Shown one piece after another: positions 36,169 through 45,358 of a stretch of DNA of 64,000 bases. Numbering within the stretch: the first letter of the stretch is position 1; each line of letters opens with the position of its first letter. A model generated the notes under the pieces. That model did no database searches, was not told the origin of the DNA, and saw nothing but the letters and a program-made list of their open reading frames with translations. The stretch comes from Elusimicrobiota bacterium (GTDB lineage: Bacteria; Elusimicrobiota; UBA8919). The stretch covers positions 1 through 64,000 of the forward strand of contig JAFGLF010000044.1 of assembly GCA_016928195.1 (NCBI GenBank). Direction: 5' to 3'. A program made the position numbers and the translations under genes.

Positions 36169-37033
36169 GGTTGCTATCATTACAGGCGGTGCAGGCGGTA
36201 TAGGACAAGCCATAGTTAAATCCTTTTTAAAAGAAGGGGCACAGGTCGTTATTGCGGAAACAGACGGTCCGGCATTAAAAAATACACTGGCTGAGTTAAA
36301 ATCTTCGTATAAAAATAAAATAATCGGAATAAAAACAGATATATCAAAAGCAAAACAGGTAAACCGCCTTATTAATTCAACTATAGCAAAGTACGGTACT
36401 GTGGACATATTGGTCAATACAGCGGGTCTCCAGAAGCCCATCGGACCTTTAACGGAGGTAAAGGATACGGACTGGATAAAAAATATACACACCAACATTA
36501 TCGGAACCATGTTATGCTGCAAATATGTTTTACCGGTTATGATCTCAAAAAAGAAGGGTAAAATAATAAACTTTTCAGGAGGCGGTGCAACGTTCCCAAG
36601 GGTAAACTTCGCCGCCTATGCATCTTCGAAAGCCGCAATAGTCAGGTTTACCGAAACAATAGCGGAAGAGGTAAAAAAGTTCAGAATTGACATAAATGCA
36701 ATCTCACCCGGCGCGGTATATACAAGAATGCTGGAAGAAATAATTCAGGCGGGTGCAAAATCCGGAGAATGCGATTTATCAACGGCAGTTAAAATAAGAA
36801 ACGAGGGAAAAACCTCCCCGAAGCCTGCAGCGGATTTATGTATATTTCTTGCATCAAACGAATCGGACGGCATTACCGGAAAACTTATCAGCGCTTCATG
36901 GGATGACTGGAAAAATTTCAGAAAACATCTGCACGGGATTAAAAATTCTTCTTTATTTACTTTAAGACGTGTAGACGGAAAAAAAATCATAGAATTACCC
37001 CGCGTACGGGACAGGAAGGACAATTTAAAATGA
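36152..37033 (+). CDS. Classical short-chain dehydrogenase/reductase
   Basis: ATG 36152 is preferred: the longer frame from 36026 is a shadow of the upstream gene, and MKLKNKVAIITGGAGGIG is a textbook SDR N-terminus. The 293-residue protein has the NAD(P) loop (residues 10-18), NTAG (about 89-92), Ser142, Tyr156 and Lys160 of the catalytic set (NFSGGGATFPR..AAYASSK). It is probably a sugar or polyol oxidoreductase. It overlaps both neighbours, so it belongs to the same transcript as two radical SAM genes. Confidence 0.87.
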   Translation: MKLKNKVAIITGGAGGIGQAIVKSFLKEGAQVVIAETDGPALKNTLAELKSSYKNKIIGIKTDISKAKQVNRLINSTIAKYGTVDILVNTAGLQKPIGPLTEVKDTDWIKNIHTNIIGTMLCCKYVLPVMISKKKGKIINFSGGGATFPRVNFAAYASSKAAIVRFTETIAEEVKKFRIDINAISPGAVYTRMLEEIIQAGAKSGECDLSTAVKIRNEGKTSPKPAADLCIFLASNESDGITGKLISASWDDWKNFRKHLHGIKNSSLFTLRRVDGKKIIELPRVRDRKDNLK

Positions 37034-38742
37034 TAAACATCATGTTAATGAATATTCCGAGCGGCCCTTATCCGACCGACTATCCGCCGTTTGCAATATC
37101 AAGAATCATCGAAGGGGTTAATCCTGCCTTAAAACCGAATATAACCTTTCTGGACCTGGATTACAGCAGGCCTTCCCTTGAAGAAATAAAAACAAAAATC
37201 AGTGAATTTTCACCGGATATAATCGGATTCAGCGCGATTCTGACAACAGCCTATGCATATCTTAAGGAACTGTCAGCTTTTATAAAAATACATTTTCCTA
37301 ACATTATACAGGTCCTCGGCGGTGAAATGGCTGCAATATCCAACATAATACTTATGAAGACAAAAATAGATTTCTGTGTTACCGGAGAATCCGAACCGGT
37401 CTTCAGCAATCTTTTGGCACGTTTACAGCAGGACGGATTCGAAATAAAAAAAGACGAAACCTACAAAAACATCAAAGGGCTTGCATATTTATCAAATAAT
37501 ATTCCTTTTTTTACCGGATATGACGATACATCAGCGGAAATCAGGCAGATGAATTATGATTTAATATCAAAATTTACAAATATAAAACAATATATGCAGG
37601 AGATTAACGGTCCGCACTACCAAAACAGAATCAATAAATACGAAATAAACGAATTTTTCAGGTTGTTTTACAGCCACAACCTTAATAAAAGAATTGCAAA
37701 TGTTGTATCCAGCAAGGGCTGTGTAGGAAAATGTACCTTCTGCCACAGATTTTTCAGAGGTTATAAAGTACTGGATCCGGATAAGGTTATAAATTACATA
37801 GACGTATTGCTTAAAAAATACGATATAGGATTAATACAGTTTGCGGAAGAAAACTTCGGTTCAGGCAAAAAAGCAGCATATCAAATCGTAAATTTCCTCA
37901 AAGAAAAGAAAATAAACTGGGCTGCAGGTGCGGTAAGGGCAAAAACAATAGATGAGGAAATGGTAAAAACATGGAAAGAATCCGGCTGTGTTCATGTAAA
38001 CTTCGGAGTGGAATCCTGCTCGCAAAAAATGCTGGATGTTATGGAAAAATATACCGCCGTAGAGGACAATCTTAATGCATTAAAATTACTATACAAATAC
38101 AACATACTCACAATTATCGGACTGGTAATAGGGATGCCGGGTGAAACGGAACAAACCATAGAGGAAACCATAAAAAATTTATCTACGGTTATACCGGATA
38201 ATATAAATATGCCGTATGAGATATCCACCAACTGGTTTCAGGCGGTTCCGGGTACGCCTGCCTACGAATATGCAAGAAGAACGGGGAATATAGGCCGGTC
38301 GCTTGAAGATGAAGAAAACTATATTACGGGTGTTTATAACATAGACGCAAACGATATAAGACATTATCTTAACTTTACCGATTATGAAAAAGAAGAAATA
38401 GCATACTGGAAGGATTACATATTTTTTGAACTTATAACAGCTTATATAAAAAAACACGGAGTAATCAACACACTGAAACATAAAAAAGCAAAAAGATATA
38501 AATATGCTCTTATATACATGCTTTTTCCGAAGACAATAAGGAAATTTCTGCTAAAACATCTTGAAATCATAAGGTATTTCGGAATAAGCAGATTATTTTA
38601 TCTTTTTTACAAAAAAATATTTTTAAAGAAACCTTCTTATTTCGGAAATATCGGCTATTCACTGAGAAAATTTAACCAGAAAACACAACTGCCCGTACGG
38701 GCCGACGATAAATACACCGATATATTGAGACAGGGCAGATAA
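37030..38742 (+). CDS. B12-binding-domain radical SAM protein
   Basis: The 570-residue protein has LMNIPSGPYPTDYPPFAIS, LGGEM and a variant TGESEP in the cobalamin domain, the cluster motif CVGKCTFC (Cys231, Cys235, Cys238), FGVESCSQKML and VIGMPGETEQTIEE. The C-terminal ~150 residues are basic and hydrophobic (FLLKHLEIIRYFGISRLFYLFYKK), perhaps binding the membrane. It ends before MITE copy 3. Confidence 0.84.
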   Translation: MINIMLMNIPSGPYPTDYPPFAISRIIEGVNPALKPNITFLDLDYSRPSLEEIKTKISEFSPDIIGFSAILTTAYAYLKELSAFIKIHFPNIIQVLGGEMAAISNIILMKTKIDFCVTGESEPVFSNLLARLQQDGFEIKKDETYKNIKGLAYLSNNIPFFTGYDDTSAEIRQMNYDLISKFTNIKQYMQEINGPHYQNRINKYEINEFFRLFYSHNLNKRIANVVSSKGCVGKCTFCHRFFRGYKVLDPDKVINYIDVLLKKYDIGLIQFAEENFGSGKKAAYQIVNFLKEKKINWAAGAVRAKTIDEEMVKTWKESGCVHVNFGVESCSQKMLDVMEKYTAVEDNLNALKLLYKYNILTIIGLVIGMPGETEQTIEETIKNLSTVIPDNINMPYEISTNWFQAVPGTPAYEYARRTGNIGRSLEDEENYITGVYNIDANDIRHYLNFTDYEKEEIAYWKDYIFFELITAYIKKHGVINTLKHKKAKRYKYALIYMLFPKTIRKFLLKHLEIIRYFGISRLFYLFYKKIFLKKPSYFGNIGYSLRKFNQKTQLPVRADDKYTDILRQGR

Positions 38743-38771
38743 AATATAATTCAGTGTAACAGTTTAGATTT

Positions 38772-38929
38772 ATTGAAAAATCGAGTTTTTTCACTAGACG
38801 AGATATTTTTAACGGCTCATAAACCTAAAATTGACAAACTCACTCACTTCGTTCGTTCGGACAAAGCCAATTTTTATACGGTTTATTCGCCCAAATATCT
38901 CTATATCGTTCAAAAACTGATTTTTCAAT
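38772..38929 (-). mobile_element. MITE-like element, copy 3, inverted (~158 bp)
   Basis: The reverse complement aligns end to end with copies 1 and 2: the terminal repeats (attgaaaaatcgag at the left, ctgatttttcaat at the right) and the ctatatcgttc block are recognisable, with more substitutions. The centre holds an unrelated ~20-base segment (tcactcacttcgttcgttcg) where the other copies have a GC hairpin. It ends 17 bases before the ATG of the next gene; in this orientation its internal promoter-like site points away. Confidence 0.68.
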
Positions 38930-38946
38930 AATAAGTTTTAGCAATT

Positions 38947-40134
38947 ATGAATACTAACGTTTTATTTCTGTTTTCCGACAGTCATAATCAGGTTTTAAAC
39001 TACCATTATGACTTTATGGGAAAATTTTTCAAAAAAGCTGTTCGTATCAATTTTACGGAATACTTTTGCCGGAACGGAATAATAAATACCGAAAAATATA
39101 TAAAAAAATTTATACAGGACAACGGCATAGAACTGGTAATTTCTTCTCCTTATGCCAGTATTTACGATTTATCCGTAGATTTTTACAGGTCGTTAAGAAA
39201 ACTTTCCAGAATTGTTTTCTTTATGGGCGACGATGAAAATTATTTCGATTATTACAGCAGATATTACTGTCAGACTGCGGATGCGGTTATCACTACGGAT
39301 TTTTTCAGCATTCCGGCATATAAAAAACTGGGAATCCCGGCTATTCTGTATTTTACATCATACAGCGAGAAGACTCTTTATCCGGTTAAAACAGAAAAAG
39401 ATATAGATGTCAGTTTTCTCGGGGACTGTACTAAAAACGACAGGATGGAATTTATAAATTTCCTTCTAGATAATAATATAAACGTGGAAACATTCGGACG
39501 CGGTTCGAGCAACGGGTTTGTGGAGTGGAACGAATTCCCGAAAATATTCTCCAGAAGCAGAATAAACCTTAACTTTACCAAAGTACACGGTATGGACTGG
39601 ATCAACCTGGATAAAAAAAATCCGTCGCTGAAAAAAACAAGACAGAACAAAGGCAGACCCATTGAAATAGCCCTGACAAAATCATTCTGTCTTTCCGAAT
39701 CTGCTCCGAGTTTAAAAGAAGTTTTTGATATAGGCACTGAAATTGACGCTTTCAATACCAAAGAAGAACTGCTGGAAAAGGTAAATTTTTATCTTTCGGA
39801 CGGGAAAAAACGGGAAGAAATGGCGCAAAAAGCATATGAAAGGGCTTCTAGGGAATATAAATCCGAAATCTATATACCTAAAATACTTAAGGAACTGGAA
39901 AGTATATTATCCGGTACCGCCAGAACACCGGAAGAAAAAGAGATTTTCCTGAGCACACGCTTCAAGGAAAATACGATTAACGGTTTAACCTTTTCAATGT
40001 TTATACTTATTAAAAACGGTAAGCTCGGCTATGCATTGGAACTATTCATGAAACTTTTTAAATACGGTATTCCGGTTTTCATTAAAGGATTTTACAGGGG
40101 CTTCGGACGGGCACTCAAAATGCTGAATAAATAA
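38947..40134 (+). CDS. CgeB-like glycosyltransferase, copy 2
   Basis: The 395-residue paralogue of the 32963 gene: DVSFLGDCTKNDRMEFINFLLDNNINVETFGRGSSNG matches the joint region of copy 1, and RPIEIALTKSFCLSESAPSLKEVFDIGTEIDAF matches its donor-binding block. MGDDENYFDYYSRYY in the N-half is typical of the group. It precedes a radical SAM gene by one base, repeating the module seen at 32963-36168. Confidence 0.8.
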   Translation: MNTNVLFLFSDSHNQVLNYHYDFMGKFFKKAVRINFTEYFCRNGIINTEKYIKKFIQDNGIELVISSPYASIYDLSVDFYRSLRKLSRIVFFMGDDENYFDYYSRYYCQTADAVITTDFFSIPAYKKLGIPAILYFTSYSEKTLYPVKTEKDIDVSFLGDCTKNDRMEFINFLLDNNINVETFGRGSSNGFVEWNEFPKIFSRSRINLNFTKVHGMDWINLDKKNPSLKKTRQNKGRPIEIALTKSFCLSESAPSLKEVFDIGTEIDAFNTKEELLEKVNFYLSDGKKREEMAQKAYERASREYKSEIYIPKILKELESILSGTARTPEEKEIFLSTRFKENTINGLTFSMFILIKNGKLGYALELFMKLFKYGIPVFIKGFYRGFGRALKMLNK

Positions 40135-40135
40135 T

Positions 40136-41695
40136 ATGTCTAATAATAATAAAATCAACATGGTTCTGATATCCTTATACCATTACGGGGGATTCGGGAT
40201 CAGAACACTGCATGATATACTAAAAAGCCGCGGTCATAAGGTATCAAATATCTTTTTCAAAAAAGATAAAACCAATGCCATGGAACTGCCTACGGAACAT
40301 GAAAAGGATTTACTGGCGGATTTAATAAAAAAAATCAATCCGGATATTATAGGTATCAGCACACGTTCCACTTTTTTCCCGGTCGCAAAGGATATAACCG
40401 TAAAATTGAAACAGACCGTGAATGCACCGGTAATCTGGGGAGGGGCACACCCTACAATCTGTCCGGAAGAATCAATTCAGTTCGCAGACATGATTTGTGT
40501 GGGAGAAGGCGAAAAGCTGATAGCTGAACTCGCGGACAGGATATCAAAACGCGGGGATATCACAACAATAGAAGGGCTCTGGACCAAAAGAAACGGTACA
40601 ATAATAAAAAACGAACCCCAGACACTGCTGGAAGACCTGAATACTCTGCCGATGCCTTACTTTGAAGACAATGATGCATATTCCATAGAAAATAATACTC
40701 TGTCCGAAGGTGACCCGTATTATAATGAAAATTTAACTCATTATAATTTTATGACATCCAGAGGATGCCCTTTCCATTGTGCTTTCTGCAGTAACAGTAT
40801 TCTTAAGAAAATATTCGAAAAAAAAGGTTCTTTTATAAGATACCGCAGTGTGGACAATGTAATAGAGGAACTAAAACTGGCAAAAAATAAACTTAAAAAA
40901 CTGGAGGTCATTTCAAGCAATGACGAAGTTTTCGGTTCAAAAAAAGAATGGCTGAAAGAATTCTGCGAGCGGTATAAAAAAGAAATTAATCTGCCTTTCC
41001 ACTGCGACATACATCCTGCATTCGCCAACGAAAATACAATCAGTATGCTCAAAGAAGCCGGATTAAGAACGATTACAATGGGAATGCAAAGCGGCTCTGA
41101 AAAAATAAGAGCACAATTATACGGACGGCAGACATCGGAAACAGAGTTAAGAAAAATCGCGGGAATATTCAAAAAATATAAAGTATTTCCGTTTTATGAC
41201 CTGATTTTCGACAATCCGCTGGAAACGGAAGAGGATATAAGAAAAACCTTTCATTTTATGCTTTCATTACCAAGACCTTTCAGAATCAATATGTATTCTC
41301 TCCAGCATCATCCCAGAACCGAATTAACTGAGAGGTTATTAAAAGACAAGCTGATTTCGACGGATGATATAGACGGCATATCAATGAAAGGATTCAGTCA
41401 CTGGCATATACGGTTTGACGGAAAAAACCAGGAACTGATTTTTCTATACAAATTATTTGTACTGTTATCCGGTTTCATAAGTTTAAGCAGTAAAAACCCC
41501 AGCAGAGTAATAGCTCCCTTCCCGCGCTGGTTCATCCGTTTCATGGAAAAGAGCAGTTATTTCAGAAAGAATCCGCGCGCTACCGCATGGGTCGGCTTTA
41601 TGCCGAAACTCACTTTCGGGCTGGGACTTCTGGTTCAGGGAAAATTGGGAAGATTGTGGTTTAGCACAAAAAAATTTATTCTTAAAAGAAAATAA
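40136..41695 (+). CDS. B12-binding-domain radical SAM protein
   Basis: The 519-residue protein has WGGAHPT and CVGEGEKLI in the cobalamin domain and cluster motif CPFHCAFC (Cys211, Cys215, Cys218). Residues ~270-330 (HCDIHPAFANENTISMLKEAGLRTITMGMQSGSEKI) follow the barrel pattern. The C-terminus contains hydrophobic and aromatic stretches. It is the last of the run of seven radical SAM genes in this region. Confidence 0.85.
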   Translation: MSNNNKINMVLISLYHYGGFGIRTLHDILKSRGHKVSNIFFKKDKTNAMELPTEHEKDLLADLIKKINPDIIGISTRSTFFPVAKDITVKLKQTVNAPVIWGGAHPTICPEESIQFADMICVGEGEKLIAELADRISKRGDITTIEGLWTKRNGTIIKNEPQTLLEDLNTLPMPYFEDNDAYSIENNTLSEGDPYYNENLTHYNFMTSRGCPFHCAFCSNSILKKIFEKKGSFIRYRSVDNVIEELKLAKNKLKKLEVISSNDEVFGSKKEWLKEFCERYKKEINLPFHCDIHPAFANENTISMLKEAGLRTITMGMQSGSEKIRAQLYGRQTSETELRKIAGIFKKYKVFPFYDLIFDNPLETEEDIRKTFHFMLSLPRPFRINMYSLQHHPRTELTERLLKDKLISTDDIDGISMKGFSHWHIRFDGKNQELIFLYKLFVLLSGFISLSSKNPSRVIAPFPRWFIRFMEKSSYFRKNPRATAWVGFMPKLTFGLGLLVQGKLGRLWFSTKKFILKRK

Positions 41696-41805
41696 TGAAA
41701 TTTCGCAGAGGTCGCAGAAGTTTCGCAGAGGTCGCAGAAAAAGAAAAAAATTTTTGCGTAATCTGCGTCCGCCAGCCGGCGGATTCCGCGTAATCTGCGT
41801 ATACT
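41696..41805. repeat. cgcagaggtcgcag and aatctgcgt repeats with palindrome
   Basis: Two direct copies of tttcgcagaggtcgcaga (41700-41740), a gcgtaatctgcgt unit on both sides, and between them tccgcc...ggcgga (41768-41783). Same families as 26097-26267 and 25296-25520. No gene. Confidence 0.65.
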
Positions 41806-42651
41806 ATGAAAAAAGATTTAAGGTTTTCTTTCGGTAAAAACTGGCAGCAGTTTTTAAAACATCTGGACGATACCCGTATACAGCGTGCGGAAAAATCGCT
41901 TTGCAAAATGCTGGACACAACCGGTCTTGAAGGAAAAAACTTTATCGATATCGGATGCGGAAGCGGACTGTTTTCCCTGGCTGCCGTAAGATTAAAAGCA
42001 AAAAGAATACATTCATTCGATTATGACATACAAAGTGTCGCATGTGCACAGGAACTAAAAAACAAATATTTCGGTAATGATCTAAACCCCCACACCAACG
42101 GTTGTTCTGTTGGTGTGGGGGTAAACTGGACGGTGGAACGGGGTTCCGTTCTGGACAAGGAGTACCTGAATTCGCTGGGACAGTTTGATGTTGTTTATTC
42201 ATGGGGTGTTCTTCATCACACCGGCAGTATGTGGCAGGCATTTGAGAACATTGTCCCGATGGTAAAAACAGGAGGCAAATTATTCATAGCCATCTATAAC
42301 GACCAGGGTAAAACGAGCAGGCGATGGAAAACCGTCAAGCAGATTTATAATTTTCTGCCCGGAATATTCAGGATTTTCATATTAATTCCTGCTTTCATCC
42401 GCATATGGGGACCTGCCATCATCAGGGATTTCTTACACGCCAGACCTTTTCATTCATGGCGCAACTATAAAAACGACAGCAGGGGAATGTCGCCGTGGCG
42501 GGATGTGGTTGACTGGGTCGGCGGGTATCCGTTTGAAACGGCAAAACCGGAAAAGATTATCCAGTTCTTCGAAAAAAAAGGTTTTACTCTTGATAAAATA
42601 ATAACATGCGGCAGAGGATACGGGAACAACGAATTTGTTTTCAGAAAATGA
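41806..42651 (+). CDS. Class I SAM-dependent methyltransferase with in-frame hairpin insert
   Basis: The 281-residue protein has SAM motif I FIDIGCGSGLFSLAA (about residues 45-59), DYDIQSV as motif II, and VVYSWGVLHHTGSMWQAFENI typical of UbiG/SmtA-like enzymes. Between motif II and the next strand a hairpin with a 13-14-bp stem (42086-42122) is translated in frame as PHTNGCSVGVGV. The C-terminal part (FHSWRNYKNDSRGMSPWRDVVDWVGGYPFE) is seen in methyltransferases of polysaccharide loci. Probable O- or C-methylation of a sugar. Confidence 0.82.
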   Translation: MKKDLRFSFGKNWQQFLKHLDDTRIQRAEKSLCKMLDTTGLEGKNFIDIGCGSGLFSLAAVRLKAKRIHSFDYDIQSVACAQELKNKYFGNDLNPHTNGCSVGVGVNWTVERGSVLDKEYLNSLGQFDVVYSWGVLHHTGSMWQAFENIVPMVKTGGKLFIAIYNDQGKTSRRWKTVKQIYNFLPGIFRIFILIPAFIRIWGPAIIRDFLHARPFHSWRNYKNDSRGMSPWRDVVDWVGGYPFETAKPEKIIQFFEKKGFTLDKIITCGRGYGNNEFVFRK

Positions 42652-42730
42652 AGCTCCCAGGAGGGCAGGCAGGATAAGGCAACGTATTCGACGGGATTAA
42701 CAGGATTAAGGCAAAACATTAGACAGCTTG

Positions 42731-42814
42731 TTGTAAACTCTGGTAAGCAAAGTTTACAATTAATTATAAAAGATAATTTTAACTTAAAATTCTGTCAATC
42801 CTGATTGACAGAAT
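42731..42814. repeat. Two hairpins in the asnB leader
   Basis: ttgtaaact / agtttacaa with 11-base loop (42731-42759) and attctgtcaatc / gattgacagaat with 2-base loop (42789-42814). Upstream are aacaggatta units (42698-42712) that recur inverted at taatcctgtt (42840-42851). A TTGACA (42826-42831) lacks a convincing -10 at proper spacing, so a promoter is possible but weak. Confidence 0.6.
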
Positions 42815-42875
42815 ACAGCAAGGTGTTGACAGGTCTTTATAATCCTGTTAATCATGTCAGGAGACTTTAATAACA

Positions 42876-44771
42876 ATGTGCGGAATAATAGGTATTTATA
42901 ATTTCAGCAATTCAAGACCGGTAGAACAGGCAGCACTCCGGAAAATGTGCAGTGTTATAAAACATCGCGGCCCTGATTCCCAGGGAACTTTTCTGGAAAA
43001 CAATATCGGATTGGGAATACAGCGTCTTGCAATCATAGACCTGCAGACAGGCAATCAGCCCATATATAACGAGGACAAGACCGTCTGGGTCGTTTTGAAC
43101 GGCGAAATATATAATTTCCTGGAACTGCGTAAAGAGCTGGAAAAAACACATAAATTCTATACTAAAAGCGACACAGAGGTTATAGTTCATCTATATGAAA
43201 ATTACGGAGAAAAATGCGTGGATTACCTGCGCGGAATGTTTTCTTTTGCGCTCTGGGACAGCAAAAATAAAAAATTTTTTGCGGCAAAAGACAGGGTGGG
43301 GAAAAAACCGTTTTATTACACTATCGTAAACGGTTCGCTGGTTTTTGCTTCCGAGATTAAATCGATACTTGAATACCTTAACCATACTCCTGCACTGGAT
43401 ATGGAAGCACTTGACCTTTTTCTGACATATCAGTATATACCGTCACCAAAAACGATTTTCTCAAACATAAAATCTCTTCCGCCTGCCCATACACTTACAT
43501 GCGATAAAAACGGAAATATTGATACCAGAGCATACTGGGATTTGGACTATACAAAAAAAACCAATCTATCCTTTAATGAAACATGCGGTAAAATAAAAGA
43601 ATTACTGACGGAATCCACCAAATTAAGGATGATTTCAGATGTTCCGCTGGGTGCCTTTCTGTCAGGAGGACTGGATTCAAGTATAATCGTAGGTCTTATG
43701 AGTACATTATCATCACAGAAAATCAAAACATTTTCCATAGGTTTTGATGAGTCCGATTTTTCGGAACTGAAATACGCAAGAATAGCCTCAAAACATTTTA
43801 ATACGGAACACCGCGAATTTATCGTCAGACCCAAGCAGACCGATATTCTTCCGAAACTTGCATGGTATTACGGCCAGCCCTACGCCGACTCGTCGGCGCT
43901 GCCGTCGTATTTTGTTTCGAATGAGACGAGAAAACATGTAACCGTTGCCCTGCTTGGCGACGGCGGAGATGAAAATTTCGGCGGATACCTGCGCTACAAG
44001 GCAATGAAAGGTTCTATCTACATGTCATTCCCGTTCCAAATACTGGGTAAAACCATTACAAAAAAACTTGCCTCGCTTATCCCTTATGCACATACCACCA
44101 AAGGAAGAAATATTTTCCGCTACATCCACCGTTTACTTATCGCTCTTTCAGAAGCTCCGGAAAGGAGAAATATCAACTGGCACTGCTTTTTTACAAATGA
44201 ACAGAAACAGGAATTATATAGTGACAATATGAAGGAAAATTTGTATAATAAAGGATATGCCTATTTGGAAAATATGTTTAAAAACGCAAAAGCAGAAAAT
44301 ATAATGGACAAAACATTCTACACGGATATAAAAACATATCTTCCTGAATGCCTTCTGGTAAAAATGGATATAGCATCAATGGCAAATTCGCTTGAAGCAA
44401 GAAGCCCGTTTCTGGATTATAAGATGCTGGAACTTTCTGCATCACTGCCGTCATCATGGAAAATACACGGCCTTACTACAAAGTATATTCTTAAAAAAAC
44501 CTTTAAGGACTTTATACCGAAAGAAATTTTATACAGGGGGAAAATGGGATTCGGTATTCCTATCGGTAAATGGTTTAAAACCGACTGGAAAAACTATTTT
44601 AAGGAAACCGTTATGTCGGAAAAAGCGGTAAACCGCGGATATTTCAAAAAAGAATCATTGGAACGGCTTTTTAACGAGCATGTCTCCGGAAAAAGAAATC
44701 ACGGTTACCGTATGTGGGCATTGCTTATGCTGGAATTGTGGCATAAAGTTTACATTGATAAGAAGATATAA
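42876..44771 (+). CDS. asnB: Asparagine synthase (glutamine-hydrolysing)-like amidotransferase
   Basis: The 631-residue protein starts MCGIIGIYNF, exposing Cys2 of the class II glutaminase after Met removal, with KHRGPDSQG and VLNGEIYNF; the synthetase half has the PP-loop LSGGLDSSIIVG. AsnB paralogues in O-antigen loci (for example WbpS) amidate sugar carboxylates such as uronamides, so the substrate here may be a sugar acid rather than aspartate. Preceded by a ~220-base gap containing hairpins. Confidence 0.9.
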   Translation: MCGIIGIYNFSNSRPVEQAALRKMCSVIKHRGPDSQGTFLENNIGLGIQRLAIIDLQTGNQPIYNEDKTVWVVLNGEIYNFLELRKELEKTHKFYTKSDTEVIVHLYENYGEKCVDYLRGMFSFALWDSKNKKFFAAKDRVGKKPFYYTIVNGSLVFASEIKSILEYLNHTPALDMEALDLFLTYQYIPSPKTIFSNIKSLPPAHTLTCDKNGNIDTRAYWDLDYTKKTNLSFNETCGKIKELLTESTKLRMISDVPLGAFLSGGLDSSIIVGLMSTLSSQKIKTFSIGFDESDFSELKYARIASKHFNTEHREFIVRPKQTDILPKLAWYYGQPYADSSALPSYFVSNETRKHVTVALLGDGGDENFGGYLRYKAMKGSIYMSFPFQILGKTITKKLASLIPYAHTTKGRNIFRYIHRLLIALSEAPERRNINWHCFFTNEQKQELYSDNMKENLYNKGYAYLENMFKNAKAENIMDKTFYTDIKTYLPECLLVKMDIASMANSLEARSPFLDYKMLELSASLPSSWKIHGLTTKYILKKTFKDFIPKEILYRGKMGFGIPIGKWFKTDWKNYFKETVMSEKAVNRGYFKKESLERLFNEHVSGKRNHGYRMWALLMLELWHKVYIDKKI

Positions 44772-44846
44772 CGCGAATAGTCGCAAATCTAACGCTGATG
44801 GTCGCGAATGTTGATTCGCGTTGTCGAACGAAGTGAGGATTATTTT
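44772..44846. repeat. gcgaat/tcgc repeats in the cupin gene leader
   Basis: Repeated acgcgaatagtcgc, gtcgcgaatg and attcgcg units, with cgaacgaagtgagg near the end. The same gcgaatnntcgc family occurs inside the 1369 gene (2519-2605), at 9020-9050 and at 45258-45350. The in-frame TTG at 44808 lies inside this repeat and is rejected as start. Confidence 0.6.
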
Positions 44847-45251
44847 ATGCGTACGGAAATAAAAGAAAACGGAATAAAGTATGCGATTGTTTTCAGCGAG
44901 GAACCCATACCCGAAGGATTGACATTTTATACGCAGGACAGCGACTATCTTCAGGTAGCATCATGGAATTATAACAAAGGCAGGCACCTTAAAGCACATG
45001 CACATAAGCTCTGTCCGAGAACATCGGATATAACACAGGAATTCGTGTTTATCAAAAAAGGAAGTATACGGGTTTATATGTATAACAGAGACGGAAAACT
45101 TATCAAGAATTTTGACCTTCACGGCAACGATTTTATGATTATCTTTGAAGGCGGTCACGCTTATGACATACTGGAAGATAATACCGAGGTTATGGAAGTA
45201 AAAAACGGTCCTTATCCCGGACTGGAAAAGGATAAAAAAACCCTTGAGTAA
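44847..45251 (+). CDS. Small cupin-like protein
   Basis: ATG 44847 gives a 134-residue protein after the repeat leader, with gtgagg 11-16 bases upstream. The pattern HLKAHAHKLCPRTSDITQEFVFIKKGSIRVYMYN resembles the cupin metal motif (HxH, then Glu, then G), and GNDFMIIFEGGHAYDI the second cupin motif. Cupins of sugar loci include isomerases and epimerases (FdtA, RmlC types), but this one is not assignable to a known enzyme. Confidence 0.72.
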   Translation: MRTEIKENGIKYAIVFSEEPIPEGLTFYTQDSDYLQVASWNYNKGRHLKAHAHKLCPRTSDITQEFVFIKKGSIRVYMYNRDGKLIKNFDLHGNDFMIIFEGGHAYDILEDNTEVMEVKNGPYPGLEKDKKTLE

Positions 45252-45257
45252 TAAAGT

Positions 45258-45358
45258 TAGGAACGCAAATGGTCGCTACTCCCTGCCCCACCAAGGCGGG
45301 GCAACGCTAATTATCGCTAATTTTTATTAGCGTATATTCGCGTTTAATAGGATAACCT
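45258..45358. repeat. gcgaat-family repeats and tgcccc/ggggca hairpin
   Basis: gaacgcaaatggtcgc and cgctaattatcgctaat units flank the hairpin tgcccc / ggggca (45284-45303). The next gene's start follows without a strong Shine-Dalgarno. Confidence 0.55.

Noticed and set aside
42826-42856. Promoter before asnB
   Set aside because: TTGACA is present but no good -10 lies 16-18 bases downstream; TATAAT occurs only 7 bases away.
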